DNA of 64,000 nucleotides, from NCBI RefSeq assembly GCF_001634285.1, contig NZ_CP015438.1, positions 1,810,001 to 1,874,000 of the forward strand, read 5' to 3'. A program made the translations under genes and the position numbers. Shown in pieces: positions 1-8,160 of the stretch. Below the pieces are notes generated by a model. It saw only the letters and a list, made by a program, of their open reading frames with translations, did no database searches and was not told where the DNA came from. Positions within the stretch are counted from its first letter, which is position 1, and each line of letters opens with the position of its first letter. This DNA is from Anoxybacillus amylolyticus (GTDB lineage Bacteria > Bacillota > Bacilli > Bacillales > Anoxybacillaceae).

Positions 1-106
1 AATAGTCGGTGAACTGGAAAGTAAATGGCAATTGTTGAGCAAAGTGTTTATAAAACTGTACTTCTTTTTCCAATTCCTCGATTTTTTTTTCCATCTTCCT
101 ATCCAT
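1..106 (-). CDS. N-terminal fragment of an unidentified protein
   Basis: An open frame reads leftward off the window edge with no stop; 35 codons are visible. The ATG at 106 has AAGGAG 10 bases upstream, which decides the start. The visible part is highly charged (EKKIEELEKE), a likely short coiled coil, followed by a less charged stretch. I do not recognise the family. Too little is present to assign a function. Confidence 0.45.
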   Translation of the reverse strand, partial: MDRKMEKKIEELEKEVQFYKHFAQQLPFTFQFTDY

Positions 107-243
107 TTCGCCATTGCTCCTTATCTAAAAAAAGGTTCGTTAGTAGTGTACTGAAAATTTCATCGCTCGGCTAGAGGGAAGAAAAAAAAGATTTTATATT
201 TCTAAAAAACTATGTTCTAAATAATCAATAAAAACATAAAAAA

Positions 244-276
244 ATATTTCGTTAGACGAAATATTGTGATACAATG
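244..276 (+). promoter_or_regulatory. Promoter with overlapping perfect palindrome
   Basis: AATATTTCGT-TAG-ACGAAATATT (244-266) is a perfect inverted repeat with 10 bp arms. It is followed by an extended -10 element TGATACAAT (TACAAT at 271-276). The palindrome lies where the -35 would be, the usual place for a repressor operator. It precedes the MFS gene at 303. The cognate repressor is not evident nearby. Confidence 0.55.
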
Positions 277-302
277 AATTGGAAAAGAAAGGGAGATAGG
301 CA

Positions 303-1496
303 ATGTGGAAAAACCGGAATGTATGGATTATTCTAACGGGCGAACTTGTCGCTGGGCTAGGCATTTGGTTTGGAATCATCGGTAATTTAGAATTTTTACA
401 ACAACACGTTCCATCCGACTTTCTCAAGTCCCTTATTTTGTTTATTGGACTATTAGCAGGGGTCCTCGTTGGACCGCTCGCCGGCAAAGTATGCGACCGT
501 TATAGCAAAAAAATCGTCTTACTGTATTCTAGTTTTTTTCGGATGATAAGTGTCACGTTTATGTTGCTTGCGCTTCATTTTTCGTCCATCGGTTGGATGC
601 TTGTTTTTATGGTAACATTTCAAATCGCCGCTGCTTTCTATTTCCCTGCTCTTCAAGCGACGATTCCACTTATTGTAGAGGAGAAGGAATTGCTTGCGAT
701 GAACGGGATTCATATGAATGTTTCTACCATTTCGCGAATTGCAGGAACTGCGCTAGGGGGGATGTTTCTTACGGTGGTAAGCCTTCGATCGCTTTATATC
801 GCGAGTTTCATCGCTTACGTCATATTGTTCGGAGTGACATTTTTTCTACACATTCCTAATAAACAAACGAGCGAACGCAACCAACGGGCTAACATGCCTT
901 TCAAAGCGATGGTTCCGTTATTAAAAAAGTACCCGCTTGTTCAAATTGCGTTACTATTAACGATCATCCCGATGCTATTTCTCGGGGGATTTAACTTAAT
1001 TGTCATGAGCATTAGCGACTTGCAGCACGATCCGGCAGTGAAAGGGCTTTTATATACGACAGAAGGAATGGCATTTATGATCGGTGCTTTCGTTGTAAAA
1101 CGAATGGCAATAGGGCAGCGAAAGTCGCTGTATGTCTTCTCCCTACTAATTACCGTTTCGCAAGGCTCGCTATATTTTTCAGAAATAAAACTCGCTGCCT
1201 TAGCATCATTTGCCTTATTCGGCTTTAGTGTCGGCTGCTTTTTTCCGATTACGGCAACCATTTTTCAAACGAATATTCCGAAAGAGTATCACGGTCGCTT
1301 TTTTTCTTTAAAAAATATGTTAGACCGCGTATTATTTCAAATTGTCTTGCTTGGGACAGGATTTTTCTTGGATGTCATTGGTCTCGAAATGATGGTCGTG
1401 TTGTTTAGCAGCTTGTCTTTGTTGCTCATTGTTTATTTTTTTATGCGCGAAACGAACGAGTCGGTTTCTTCGCAGCGGCACGACTCTACTTTTTAA
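303..1496 (+). CDS. MFS transporter, macrolide-efflux/EntS-like
   Basis: A 397-residue integral membrane protein with about 12 hydrophobic segments and an MFS motif A-like loop (GPLAGKVCDRYSKK, about residues 58-71) after the second segment. Length and layout fit the MefA/EntS-like (MFS_3) drug or siderophore exporters. The substrate cannot be told from sequence. The start has a clear GGGAG site. It stands alone, convergent with the next MFS gene, behind a palindromic operator, so it is probably an inducible exporter. Confidence 0.8.
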   Translation: MWKNRNVWIILTGELVAGLGIWFGIIGNLEFLQQHVPSDFLKSLILFIGLLAGVLVGPLAGKVCDRYSKKIVLLYSSFFRMISVTFMLLALHFSSIGWMLVFMVTFQIAAAFYFPALQATIPLIVEEKELLAMNGIHMNVSTISRIAGTALGGMFLTVVSLRSLYIASFIAYVILFGVTFFLHIPNKQTSERNQRANMPFKAMVPLLKKYPLVQIALLLTIIPMLFLGGFNLIVMSISDLQHDPAVKGLLYTTEGMAFMIGAFVVKRMAIGQRKSLYVFSLLITVSQGSLYFSEIKLAALASFALFGFSVGCFFPITATIFQTNIPKEYHGRFFSLKNMLDRVLFQIVLLGTGFFLDVIGLEMMVVLFSSLSLLLIVYFFMRETNESVSSQRHDSTF

Positions 1497-1497
1497 C

Positions 1498-1523
1498 AAA
1501 GGAAGGGAACCGTCCCTTCCTTT
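1498..1523. terminator. Bidirectional terminator
   Basis: AAAGGAAGGGA-ACCG-TCCCTTCCTTT: 11 bp perfect stem with a 4-base loop, ending in T on both strands. It lies between the convergent MFS genes and overlaps the last codon of the minus-strand one. Confidence 0.85.
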
Positions 1524-2673
1524 ACCTAGTCGCGTTACTGTGTTGTTTCATGGCAAACAAGTAGTAGCAAAGAAATGCAAGACTACATAAAGCGATGCCG
1601 AGTACATATGGCAAATACGCAGTAAGCGTAAATAGCCAACCGGCAATGGGCGGCCCGACTAGCCTGCCGAGTGAATCAAAGGAAGAAAGGAATCCAGCAG
1701 CGCTTCCTTCGCCATCGGTTGCTTGCTTTGTGATGAGCGAGGAAAGGCAGGGGCGTATGACGCCGTTGCCAATGCCGAAAACCGATAAATAAAGAGCAGC
1801 AGTCCAAAAATTGTGAACGAGCAAAATAAGCGCAAACCCAATGGCAGAAAGAGCGATCCCGCCTTGGATCACTTTTCCTTCACCGAACGCACGAATCAGT
1901 TTGCCGATTAATCCGCCTTGAATGAAGGCGCTTGCTAGCCCCATAATCATAAAAATATAACCAAGTTCAACAGAATGAAGCCCTGCCCGTTGCGCTGCGT
2001 AGTAAGCAAACGTTGCCTCTAAACCAGCTAACGAAAAAGAAACAAACCACTGTAAAAGGTATAAAAACATAACAGGTTCTTTTCGCATGGATAAAGCAAA
2101 TCGTTTGGTCGGGTGATATGTTCGCTTTTCTTTTGGCAGTGATTCCTTTAAAAAAACGAGCACAAGTAAGAAAGTGGCAAGCGAAAGACACCCAGCTAAC
2201 CAAAACGGGGTATGTAAATCGTTTTTGGAAAGTATTCCGCCAATCGCCGGACCAAAAATAAACCCTAGTCCAATCGCGGCTCCAATCATTCCCATTCCTT
2301 TTCCGCGTTCTTCAACGGAAGTAACGTCTGCGACATAGGCTGTTGCTGTTGGCATCGTCGCTGCCGATAACATCCCGCCGATGATGCGTGCAATAAACAG
2401 CATCGAAAGCGTATTAGCGATGGCAAACAAGAAAAAGGAAAGCGTCAACCCGATAATGCCGAGCAATAAAAACGGTTTTCTACCATATCGATCGGACAGG
2501 CGACCCCAGACAGGTGAAAACAACAGCTGCATCAATGAATATACCGCCATTAACAGCCCAAGCTCCGTCGGTGTCGCTCCTATGTTTTCTGCAAAAAACG
2601 GAAGAATGGGAATGATAATGCCAAACCCGCACATCACAAGAAACATCACTACGAATAAAAGCGAAAGATTCAA
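1522..2673 (-). CDS. MFS drug:proton antiporter (DHA1, TetA/Bmr-like)
   Basis: A 383-residue, 12-segment MFS protein. Motif A (WGRLSDRYGRKP, residues 56-67) is canonical. An antiporter motif C-like stretch with GPAIGG is present in segment 5. This places it in the DHA1 drug:H+ antiporter group together with TetA and Bmr; the actual substrate is unknown. The start is TTG at 2673 with GGAGGTGATAGCGA before it. It is divergent from the MFS gene at 2751, the two starts being 77 bp apart, so the control region is shared. Confidence 0.82.
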   Translation of the reverse strand: MNLSLLFVVMFLVMCGFGIIIPILPFFAENIGATPTELGLLMAVYSLMQLLFSPVWGRLSDRYGRKPFLLLGIIGLTLSFFLFAIANTLSMLFIARIIGGMLSAATMPTATAYVADVTSVEERGKGMGMIGAAIGLGFIFGPAIGGILSKNDLHTPFWLAGCLSLATFLLVLVFLKESLPKEKRTYHPTKRFALSMRKEPVMFLYLLQWFVSFSLAGLEATFAYYAAQRAGLHSVELGYIFMIMGLASAFIQGGLIGKLIRAFGEGKVIQGGIALSAIGFALILLVHNFWTAALYLSVFGIGNGVIRPCLSSLITKQATDGEGSAAGFLSSFDSLGRLVGPPIAGWLFTLTAYLPYVLGIALCSLAFLCYYLFAMKQHSNATR

Positions 2674-2750
2674 TCGCTATCACCTCCAGTAAAATACTGC
2701 TCTTTTTATCATAATCGAGCACCAATTTATTTTCAAAGGAGAAATGCTCT

Positions 2751-3953
2751 ATGTGGAAAAAATTAAACCGTATTAGTCTACATATTATTATCGGAACTTT
2801 TTTTGCAAGAGCGGCAACGTTTATGACGATCCCGTTTTTATCTATTTATTTAACAAAAGTAAAAGGAGTAAGCGCAGTAGAGGCAGGCATGATTATTGGC
2901 ATAAGTTCTTTTGTCAGCATATTTAGCGGTTTTATTGGGGGATATTTATCTGACCGTTTCGGCCGCAAAAACGTCATGATTAGTTCTATTTGGCTTTGGT
3001 CGCTTGTTTTTATCGGTTTTGCGGTGGCGAACGATGTGTGGCTCTTTTTTTTATTGAACGCTTTACACGGAATATGCCGTTCTTTTTTTGAACCATCTTC
3101 TCGGGCGCTGTTGTCCGACGTAACCAAACAAGAGCATAAATTGCTCGTTTTTAACTTACGTTATGCGGCCATTAATGTGGCGGCGGCAATTGGTCCGCTC
3201 CTTGGCTTAAAAATGGGCAGCGCTTCTTCGACCTTGGCGTTTTGGTTGACCGCGTTCATTTACGGATTGTATGGGGTGTCGTTATGGTGGCTGTCTCAAC
3301 GTGAAGTTGTTTCCTCTCAACCAAAAGAAACACGCGTGACTTTTCGAAAAGCGTGCACGGTAATTGTTCACGACAAAATTTTTTTATTAGGAATGATTGG
3401 CATTACGTTAGGGGTAGCAGGGTATTCCCAATTTAGCTCTACTATTCCGCAATACGTATCATCCTACACCGATGGGGTTCAACTATTTTCTTATTTAATC
3501 GTCGTAAATGCAATTACTGTATTAATCGCCCAATACCCAATCACGCGCATCGGTAAAATGTATTCACCAGCAGTATCGATTGCGCTTGGAACAATAACTA
3601 GCGGTATTGGATTATGGCTATTTGGCTTATTTCATCACCCGCTTTTACTAGTAACAGCGATGGTTGTCTTTACCATTGGAGAGGTAATGATGTTTACGAT
3701 GACCGACTTATTTGTCGACCAAATCGCGAAACCGCAGATGAAAGGACTGTATTTCGGTGCAATGGGATTTACTTCTATCGGCAACGCGTTCGGTCCGGTA
3801 GTCGGAGGCTTTTTACTTTCCTTTTTCGGCATGTCGCGAGGTGGGTATTTATTTGCTTCGCTAGCACTCCTAAGCTTTTTAGGATTTCCTTTTCTTTTTT
3901 ATGTTGCTTATTTAATAAAAGAAAAAAAGCAGACAGTGGAATACAGTGCATAA
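2751..3953 (+). CDS. MFS transporter (DHA1-like, YttB/MdtH type)
   Basis: A 400-residue MFS protein with 12 predicted segments. Motif A is present (GGYLSDRFGRKN, residues 63-74). Segments 4-5 carry an Arg-rich loop and a proline-glycine motif typical of drug exporters. AAAGGAG lies 9 bases before the ATG. It is the third MFS exporter in a row and precedes the threonine deaminase gene by 54 bp. Whether the two are cotranscribed is unclear, because a TATAAT-like box (about 3,960) lies between them. Substrate unknown. Confidence 0.8.
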   Translation: MWKKLNRISLHIIIGTFFARAATFMTIPFLSIYLTKVKGVSAVEAGMIIGISSFVSIFSGFIGGYLSDRFGRKNVMISSIWLWSLVFIGFAVANDVWLFFLLNALHGICRSFFEPSSRALLSDVTKQEHKLLVFNLRYAAINVAAAIGPLLGLKMGSASSTLAFWLTAFIYGLYGVSLWWLSQREVVSSQPKETRVTFRKACTVIVHDKIFLLGMIGITLGVAGYSQFSSTIPQYVSSYTDGVQLFSYLIVVNAITVLIAQYPITRIGKMYSPAVSIALGTITSGIGLWLFGLFHHPLLLVTAMVVFTIGEVMMFTMTDLFVDQIAKPQMKGLYFGAMGFTSIGNAFGPVVGGFLLSFFGMSRGGYLFASLALLSFLGFPFLFYVAYLIKEKKQTVEYSA

Positions 3954-4007
3954 ATTCGCTATAATTGCAATGCAACCGTTTAACCTCATGACGAGCAGGT
4001 GATACAT

Positions 4008-5216
4008 ATGTTAACACTTAATGATGTTTTGCAAGCAAGAGAAAAAATGAAAGGAATTGTTCATCAAACTCCTTTGGAGCATTCGCAAACGTTCAGCCAG
4101 TTTTCCCTTAACGAAGTATACATGAAATTAGAAAATTTGCAGAAAACTGGTTCGTTTAAAGTTCGCGGCTCGTTTAATAAAATTATGTCGTTAAGTGAAG
4201 AGGAGCGACAGCGCGGAGTGGTGGCTGCCTCGGCAGGCAACCATGCCCAAGGGGTAGCGTACTCAAGCACGATGATTGGTATTCCGTGTACGATTGTGAT
4301 GCCGAAAGGGGCACCATTAAGCAAAGTGCAGGCAACAAAAGGGTACGGCGCAGACGTGATTTTACATGGAGATGTGTTTGATGAGTCGTTAGAATATGCG
4401 CTTGAACTACAGCGACAGCGGCAAGCAACGTTTGTGCATCCGTTTGACGATTTAGCAGTAATGGCTGGACAAGGAACGATTAGCTTAGAAATTTTAGAAC
4501 AGCTACCAGACGCAGAAGTAGTGTTATGCCCGGTGGGGGGCGGTGGATTGCTTGCCGGTCTAGCTTTTACGCTCAAGCAGCTAAAACCGTCGATTCAAGT
4601 ATATGGAGTAGAGTCTTCCGCCTGCCCAGGAATGACCGCGGCTCTTCGCCATAAAAAACCGGTCACGATCACGTCGTCCGATACAATCGCCGACGGCATT
4701 GCCGTGAAAAAACCGGGAAACATTACGTATGAATATATAGAAAAATACGTAGATGGCGTCGTTTGTGTGGAAGAGGCGGAAATTTCCCGAACGATGCTCT
4801 ATTTGCTCGAGCGAAATAAACTACTAGTGGAAGGATCAGGAGCGTGTTCCCTTGCCGCGTTGTTATATCATAAACTTCCGTTTACCGGCAAAAAAGTGGT
4901 GGCAGTGCTAAGTGGAGGGAATGTTGACGTTACGCTCATTTCCCGTATTATTGAGCGCGGCTTAGTCGAATCAGGACGGTTTGTGACGTTTACGACTGTT
5001 ATTTCCGATAAACCAGGACAGTTGAACAAACTACTGCGGATTATTGCGGAATTAGAAGCAAACGTCATGTCGATTCACCATCAGCGAATCGGAGCAAAAG
5101 TATTGCCGGGTCAGGCGGAAATTCATTTTTCGCTCGAAACAAAAAACCAAGACCATATTCACCACATCCATCAAGTGTTAATGAAAGAAGGATACGATGT
5201 GGAATTTTTCCAATAA
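4008..5216 (+). CDS. ilvA: Threonine ammonia-lyase (threonine deaminase)
   Basis: A PLP enzyme converting L-threonine to 2-oxobutyrate and ammonia, the first step toward isoleucine. From the ATG at 4008 (AGCAGG 8 bases upstream) it has 402 residues. The PLP-lysine is K51 in GSFKVRGSF, followed by the SAGNHAQG loop and the PLP-phosphate loop GGGGLL. Residues about 325-400 form a single ACT-like regulatory domain. Length and single ACT domain fit the medium form rather than the two-ACT biosynthetic form, so both biosynthetic and catabolic roles are possible. A GTG at 3999 is an alternative start. A bidirectional terminator follows. Confidence 0.93.
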   Translation: MLTLNDVLQAREKMKGIVHQTPLEHSQTFSQFSLNEVYMKLENLQKTGSFKVRGSFNKIMSLSEEERQRGVVAASAGNHAQGVAYSSTMIGIPCTIVMPKGAPLSKVQATKGYGADVILHGDVFDESLEYALELQRQRQATFVHPFDDLAVMAGQGTISLEILEQLPDAEVVLCPVGGGGLLAGLAFTLKQLKPSIQVYGVESSACPGMTAALRHKKPVTITSSDTIADGIAVKKPGNITYEYIEKYVDGVVCVEEAEISRTMLYLLERNKLLVEGSGACSLAALLYHKLPFTGKKVVAVLSGGNVDVTLISRIIERGLVESGRFVTFTTVISDKPGQLNKLLRIIAELEANVMSIHHQRIGAKVLPGQAEIHFSLETKNQDHIHHIHQVLMKEGYDVEFFQ

Positions 5217-5246
5217 AAAAGGGTGGCTACTATGCCATCCTTTTTT
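5215..5246. terminator. Bidirectional terminator
   Basis: A6-GGGTGGC-TACTAT-GCCATCC-T6 (one G-T pair). It serves ilvA on the plus strand and the small-protein operon on the minus strand. Confidence 0.85.
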
Positions 5247-5247
5247 A

Positions 5248-5502
5248 TTAATGAACAATCGATGGAGAGGAGGACCATTTGGTTTGTCCGATTCCTTCTT
5301 GTGCCATTTTCGCTTTTAAACTTTCAAGCATATACAGCCCCACCATGCCAACTAACTCCGCGTCATCCATTTCTTTAATAAGTGCAAGCAAATCTTCACG
5401 TCTTAACTCTTCTAATACGGACATGGTCAAAATCTCTGCATCTTCTTCATCACCAGTCAGTCGGTTTTTATAATATTCGTATAATTCGTCAATAAATTTC
5501 AC
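5248..5502 (-). CDS. Conserved small acidic Bacillus protein (DUF6154-like)
   Basis: An 84-residue soluble protein, acidic and mainly helical by composition (YKNRLTGDEEDAEILTMSV). The pattern 'MKFIDELYEYYKNRLTGDEEDAEI' in split form resembles a small Bacillaceae family that I believe is DUF6154; that assignment is from memory and not certain. It is the last gene of a three-gene minus-strand operon, 12 bp after the 43-residue gene. No function is known. Confidence 0.75.
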   Translation of the reverse strand: MKFIDELYEYYKNRLTGDEEDAEILTMSVLEELRREDLLALIKEMDDAELVGMVGLYMLESLKAKMAQEGIGQTKWSSSPSIVH

Positions 5503-5514
5503 GGCTGTCCCTCG

Positions 5515-5646
5515 CTATTGTCCGTCAGCACCGTTTAATGTCACGCGGCGAACGTGCTTATTTTCTTCTGTTTGCGCTTTTTTTGCTTTTTCGTTGACAA
5601 GCGATTTTTGATCGACTTCGCTGGACGGGGGTTGTTTTTTCACCAT
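5515..5646 (-). CDS. Small hydrophilic protein, 43 residues
   Basis: ATG at 5646 with CGGAGG 9 bases upstream, ending in TAG at 5515. The start overlaps the stop of the upstream gene (ATGGTGA), which suggests translational coupling. The product is very polar and Lys/Glu/Gln-rich with no hydrophobic segment (starts MVKKQPPSSEVDQ, ends VTLNGADGQ). It may be disordered. I do not recognise it. The ribosome site, overlap and operon position argue that it is real. Confidence 0.65.
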   Translation of the reverse strand: MVKKQPPSSEVDQKSLVNEKAKKAQTEENKHVRRVTLNGADGQ

Positions 5647-5912
5647 TTGTTCACCTCCGAAAAATGTTGGGCATGTTTGACGAACGTTTCGGCATTTTCA
5701 ATCAATCCGCAGGCAGCGCATTGCACACGGTAACTCGGACCGCGATAAGGGAGATGAAACGGATCGAGCGCCTCGCTCGTATATTCTATTTCCACTTCCC
5801 CAGTTTGCGGATGAAGCTTGACCGCTTTTGGATGCTGTTCAATAATATTGAATCGCGTTCGGTTTGTTTTGCATCCTGGGCATAACATCGGTTCCAAACG
5901 AATCACCTCCAT
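5640..5912 (-). CDS. Small zinc-ribbon-like protein
   Basis: 90 residues with two Cys pairs, CPGC (residues 12-15) and CAAC (about 65-68), spaced as in a zinc ribbon with a long insertion. The knuckles suggest Zn binding and a nucleic-acid or protein contact. No family name is recognised. First gene of the operon; the ATG at 5912 follows a GGAGGTGATT site, and its stop overlaps the next start. Confidence 0.7.
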   Translation of the reverse strand: MEVIRLEPMLCPGCKTNRTRFNIIEQHPKAVKLHPQTGEVEIEYTSEALDPFHLPYRGPSYRVQCAACGLIENAETFVKHAQHFSEVNKW

Positions 5913-5941
5913 TTTTTATTTTTCAAATTAGAAGGAGAATT

Positions 5942-5998
5942 ATGCATGCTAAGAGAGGAATGAAGGGGGAGCGCGGCGAAATAAAGATTAAGAAATGA
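5942..5998 (+). CDS. Possible basic 18-residue peptide
   Basis: ATG preceded by AGAAGGAGAATT, a near-ideal ribosome site, followed by 18 codons (MHAKRGMKGERGEIKIKK) and TGA. It lies in the 111 bp between the divergent small operon and the hydroxylase-like gene, 25 bp before the latter's GTG. It could be a leader peptide or chance. No homologue is known to me. Confidence 0.25.
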   Translation: MHAKRGMKGERGEIKIKK

Positions 5999-6023
5999 AA
6001 AGTAACAGAAAGGGTGAGAAGAA

Positions 6024-6635
6024 GTGGAAAAGTATATAAAAGAATTTTTTTCGGTAAAGGACATTGTTTTTATGTCTGCAACCGCTTTCATTTCACTTAT
6101 CGCCACAGTCGTTTTGGCGGAAAATTGGGTTGTTTTTTTGCCGTTTTTTCTCGGGATAGTGCTGTATGTCGTGAGTGAATATTTGACCCATCGGTTTCTT
6201 TTTCATATGAAGCCACCAAAGCATCCGTTTTTGCTTTCGCTACTGAAGCGCCTTCACTACGATCATCATGTGCATCCGAACGACCTCGAACGATTATTTT
6301 TGCCGATTTGGTACAGTCTTCCACAAATGATCGTCATCAGTATCGCTACGTACCTTCTTTTCCCACAACTCGCTTATGCGTTCGCAATATATGCCGGTTT
6401 ATCAGTCGCTCTCCTTTACTACGAATGGACACACTATGTGGCACACCGCCCGGTTCAACCGCGAACAAAATGGGGAAAGTGGATGAAAAAAATTCACCTT
6501 TGGCATCACTATAAAAATGAAAACTTTTGGTTCGGTGTAACGAATCCGTCAATGGACATCGTATTCGGTACGTTTAAAGAGGAAAAAGACGTGCCGAGAA
6601 GCGAAACAGCAAAGCAATTGATGAACAAAAAATAG
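6024..6635 (+). CDS. Fatty acid hydroxylase/sterol desaturase-superfamily membrane protein
   Basis: 203 residues, with 4-5 membrane segments and the His clusters of the di-iron membrane oxygenase superfamily: HRFLFH, HYDHHVH, a third HYVAH and HLWHH near the C-terminus. These residues would bind two irons on the cytosolic face and support O2-dependent hydroxylation of a lipid chain. Substrate unknown; carotenoid or fatty-acyl hydroxylation are options. The start is GTG at 6024, with AAAGGGTGAGAAGAA upstream. Confidence 0.8.
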   Translation: MEKYIKEFFSVKDIVFMSATAFISLIATVVLAENWVVFLPFFLGIVLYVVSEYLTHRFLFHMKPPKHPFLLSLLKRLHYDHHVHPNDLERLFLPIWYSLPQMIVISIATYLLFPQLAYAFAIYAGLSVALLYYEWTHYVAHRPVQPRTKWGKWMKKIHLWHHYKNENFWFGVTNPSMDIVFGTFKEEKDVPRSETAKQLMNKK

Positions 6636-6667
6636 CCTCTTCCCATAAGGGAAAGAAAGATAAACTA

Positions 6668-6697
6668 CTCCCACTTAGCTTGAAGTGGGAGATTTTT
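6668..6697 (+). terminator. Hairpin with T-run, possible IS605-end-like palindrome
   Basis: CTCCCACTT-AGCTTG-AAGTGGGAG followed by ATTTTT. The 9 bp stem would terminate the hydroxylase-like gene. The CCCACTT...AAGTGGGAG form also resembles subterminal hairpins of IS200/IS605 elements, but no transposase gene is next to it. Confidence 0.6.
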
Positions 6698-6709
6698 CTC
6701 GGAATTAGG

Positions 6710-7252
6710 TTAAAAAGAGCGAAACACTTTCTTCCAATAGTTTGCTTGTTGAATCGCTTGTTTGTCGTTCAACACTTCTCCAGGTGCATTTCCTTTCCCG
6801 ATAACATAACCGAGCCATTCGGTGCCGAAAAATTGAAAAATGTATTGGAACTGTTGCAACAGCGGAAGTCCTTTCACATACGGATCGTCTCCACCGCAAA
6901 GGACAACAAACGCTTTTTTCGTCTTCATTTCCTCCTTGAATGAAAACCGCGGATCGCGTAAACTTTGCGACCAACGATCGACAAACAACTTCATTTGTCC
7001 ACTCATTCCATACCAATAAATCGGTGTCGCAAATATGAGTATGTCATGTTCGCGGACGAGTTCAATAAGTTTTTCATAATCGTCGGCCACTTCGGTAAAT
7101 CCACCTAGCACGTGACGCTTATCAACAATCGGCTGGATGTAAAAATCTCGTAAGTTGACGTACGTATGCGCCACTCCTTGCATCATAACGTTCGTTAGCT
7201 GCTCCGTATTTCCGTTTTCTCGTGAACTTCCGTTTAACACTAATATTTTCAT
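6710..7252 (-). CDS. NAD(P)H-dependent FMN reductase / flavodoxin-like protein
   Basis: 180 residues with a flavodoxin-like fold. The FMN-phosphate loop NGSSRENGNT is at residues 7-16, and a central flavin-contact motif TPIYWYGMSGQMKLFVDR spans about residues 76-93. It belongs to the FMN_red/flavodoxin_2 group of quinone or azo reductases, and likely transfers two electrons from NAD(P)H to quinones or nitro compounds. It is divergent from the TetR gene (146 bp between starts), but no evidence ties it to that regulator. Confidence 0.85.
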   Translation of the reverse strand: MKILVLNGSSRENGNTEQLTNVMMQGVAHTYVNLRDFYIQPIVDKRHVLGGFTEVADDYEKLIELVREHDILIFATPIYWYGMSGQMKLFVDRWSQSLRDPRFSFKEEMKTKKAFVVLCGGDDPYVKGLPLLQQFQYIFQFFGTEWLGYVIGKGNAPGEVLNDKQAIQQANYWKKVFRSF

Positions 7253-7298
7253 GTGATCAACCTCTTTCTATTTAACTTTTTAACATTATAAATGATGA

Positions 7299-7328
7299 TT
7301 GACATTTCATGCAGCGATTCCGTATGTT
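7299..7328 (+). promoter_or_regulatory. Putative promoter for the TetR gene
   Basis: TTGACA (7299-7304), 18 bp spacer, TATGTT (7323-7328). A short inverted repeat ATGTT...AACAT overlaps the -10. Reasonable sigma-A match; not tested. Confidence 0.45.
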
Positions 7329-7398
7329 ATAAATAGCAACATAAAAAATATTTAACTTTTCAAAAAATTATGCTAATATGAAAGCGAAGGGATTGTCG

Positions 7399-8034
7399 AT
7401 GGCAGAAAAAACATTAAAAGAACGAATTATCGAGACAGCATTACGTCTTTTTGAACAATACGGTTACCACGGGGTCACCGTCGATCGGATTGTGACAGAA
7501 AGTGACGCTTCAAAAGGTGGATTTTACCATAATTTCAAATCAAAAGATGAGCTTCTTTACCATATTCATGACGTATTTATTACGTATGTATTAAACAAAG
7601 CGCAAGACGCATATAAAAATTACCATACACCGACAGAGCGGCTATGCGCGATCGTTCAGTCATTTGTAAAAGTATTCCATTTATATAAGGCGCATATTAC
7701 GGTTTTTTACCAAGAGTCTACGTATTTACGGCCAGAATACTCGCAACAAATTAATGAAAAGCGCGACGAGTTTAAACAAGTTATTTTCCAAGTCATTCGC
7801 GAAGGAATTGAAGCAGGGGAATTTCGTCCGGAACTTTCCGTTGAAATTACCGGCATGAGCATTATTGGCATGGTGAACTGGACGTATAAATGGTATAAAC
7901 CAAACGGACCGATGACGATTGAACAAATCGCAGCTCATTTTATCGATTTTATTTTACATTCCGTCTTGACGGAGGAAGCGAAGCAAAAAATAGAAAAAAA
8001 TCCCTTTTTTCTTGCAAGTAAACAAACGATTTAA
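7399..8034 (+). CDS. TetR-family repressor of the adjacent acyl-CoA operon
   Basis: 211 residues from the ATG at 7399 (AAGGGA 6 bases upstream); an ATG at 7378 is in frame but lacks a ribosome site. The N-terminal HTH spans about residues 20-45 with the TetR hallmark ASKGGFYHNFKSKDELL. The rest is the all-helical ligand domain. It lies 126 bp before yngJ, which has two palindromic operators in its promoter, so it most likely represses the operon and is released by an acyl-CoA. That role is inferred from position. Confidence 0.88.
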   Translation: MAEKTLKERIIETALRLFEQYGYHGVTVDRIVTESDASKGGFYHNFKSKDELLYHIHDVFITYVLNKAQDAYKNYHTPTERLCAIVQSFVKVFHLYKAHITVFYQESTYLRPEYSQQINEKRDEFKQVIFQVIREGIEAGEFRPELSVEITGMSIIGMVNWTYKWYKPNGPMTIEQIAAHFIDFILHSVLTEEAKQKIEKNPFFLASKQTI

Positions 8035-8083
8035 CAGAAAATTACAGATGTGAATAAAACCATTGATTGAGCAACGCAAACAA

Positions 8084-8136
8084 ACCAACTAGTCGGTCTT
8101 TGCCCTTTTTATAAACCGACTAGTCGGTTCTAATAT
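8084..8136 (+). promoter_or_regulatory. Promoter with two tandem TetR-type operators
   Basis: Operator 1 ACCAACTAGTCGGT (8084-8097) and operator 2 AACCGACTAGTCGGTT (8114-8129, perfect 16 bp palindrome) are centred 31 bp apart, about three helical turns. Operator 2 fills the spacer between a -35-like TTTATA (8108-8113) and the -10 TAATAT (8131-8136). This arrangement strongly implies repression of the yng operon. Confidence 0.75.
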
Positions 8137-8160
8137 ATCAAACAATGGGGGAGAGAACCG

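Noticed and set aside
3614-3964. A 116-codon frame inside the third MFS gene
   Set aside because: It is an alternate frame of a gene with clear MFS motifs and lacks its own ribosome site.
4064-4576. A 170-codon frame antisense to ilvA (and similar long antisense frames in yngF and cadA)
   Set aside because: Low-complexity Ser/Pro/Thr composition typical of the reverse of coding DNA; the sense genes are well supported.
6668-6697. Right end of an IS200/IS605 element
   Set aside because: Only the hairpin is present; no tnpA or tnpB sequence was found beside it, so it was kept as a terminator.
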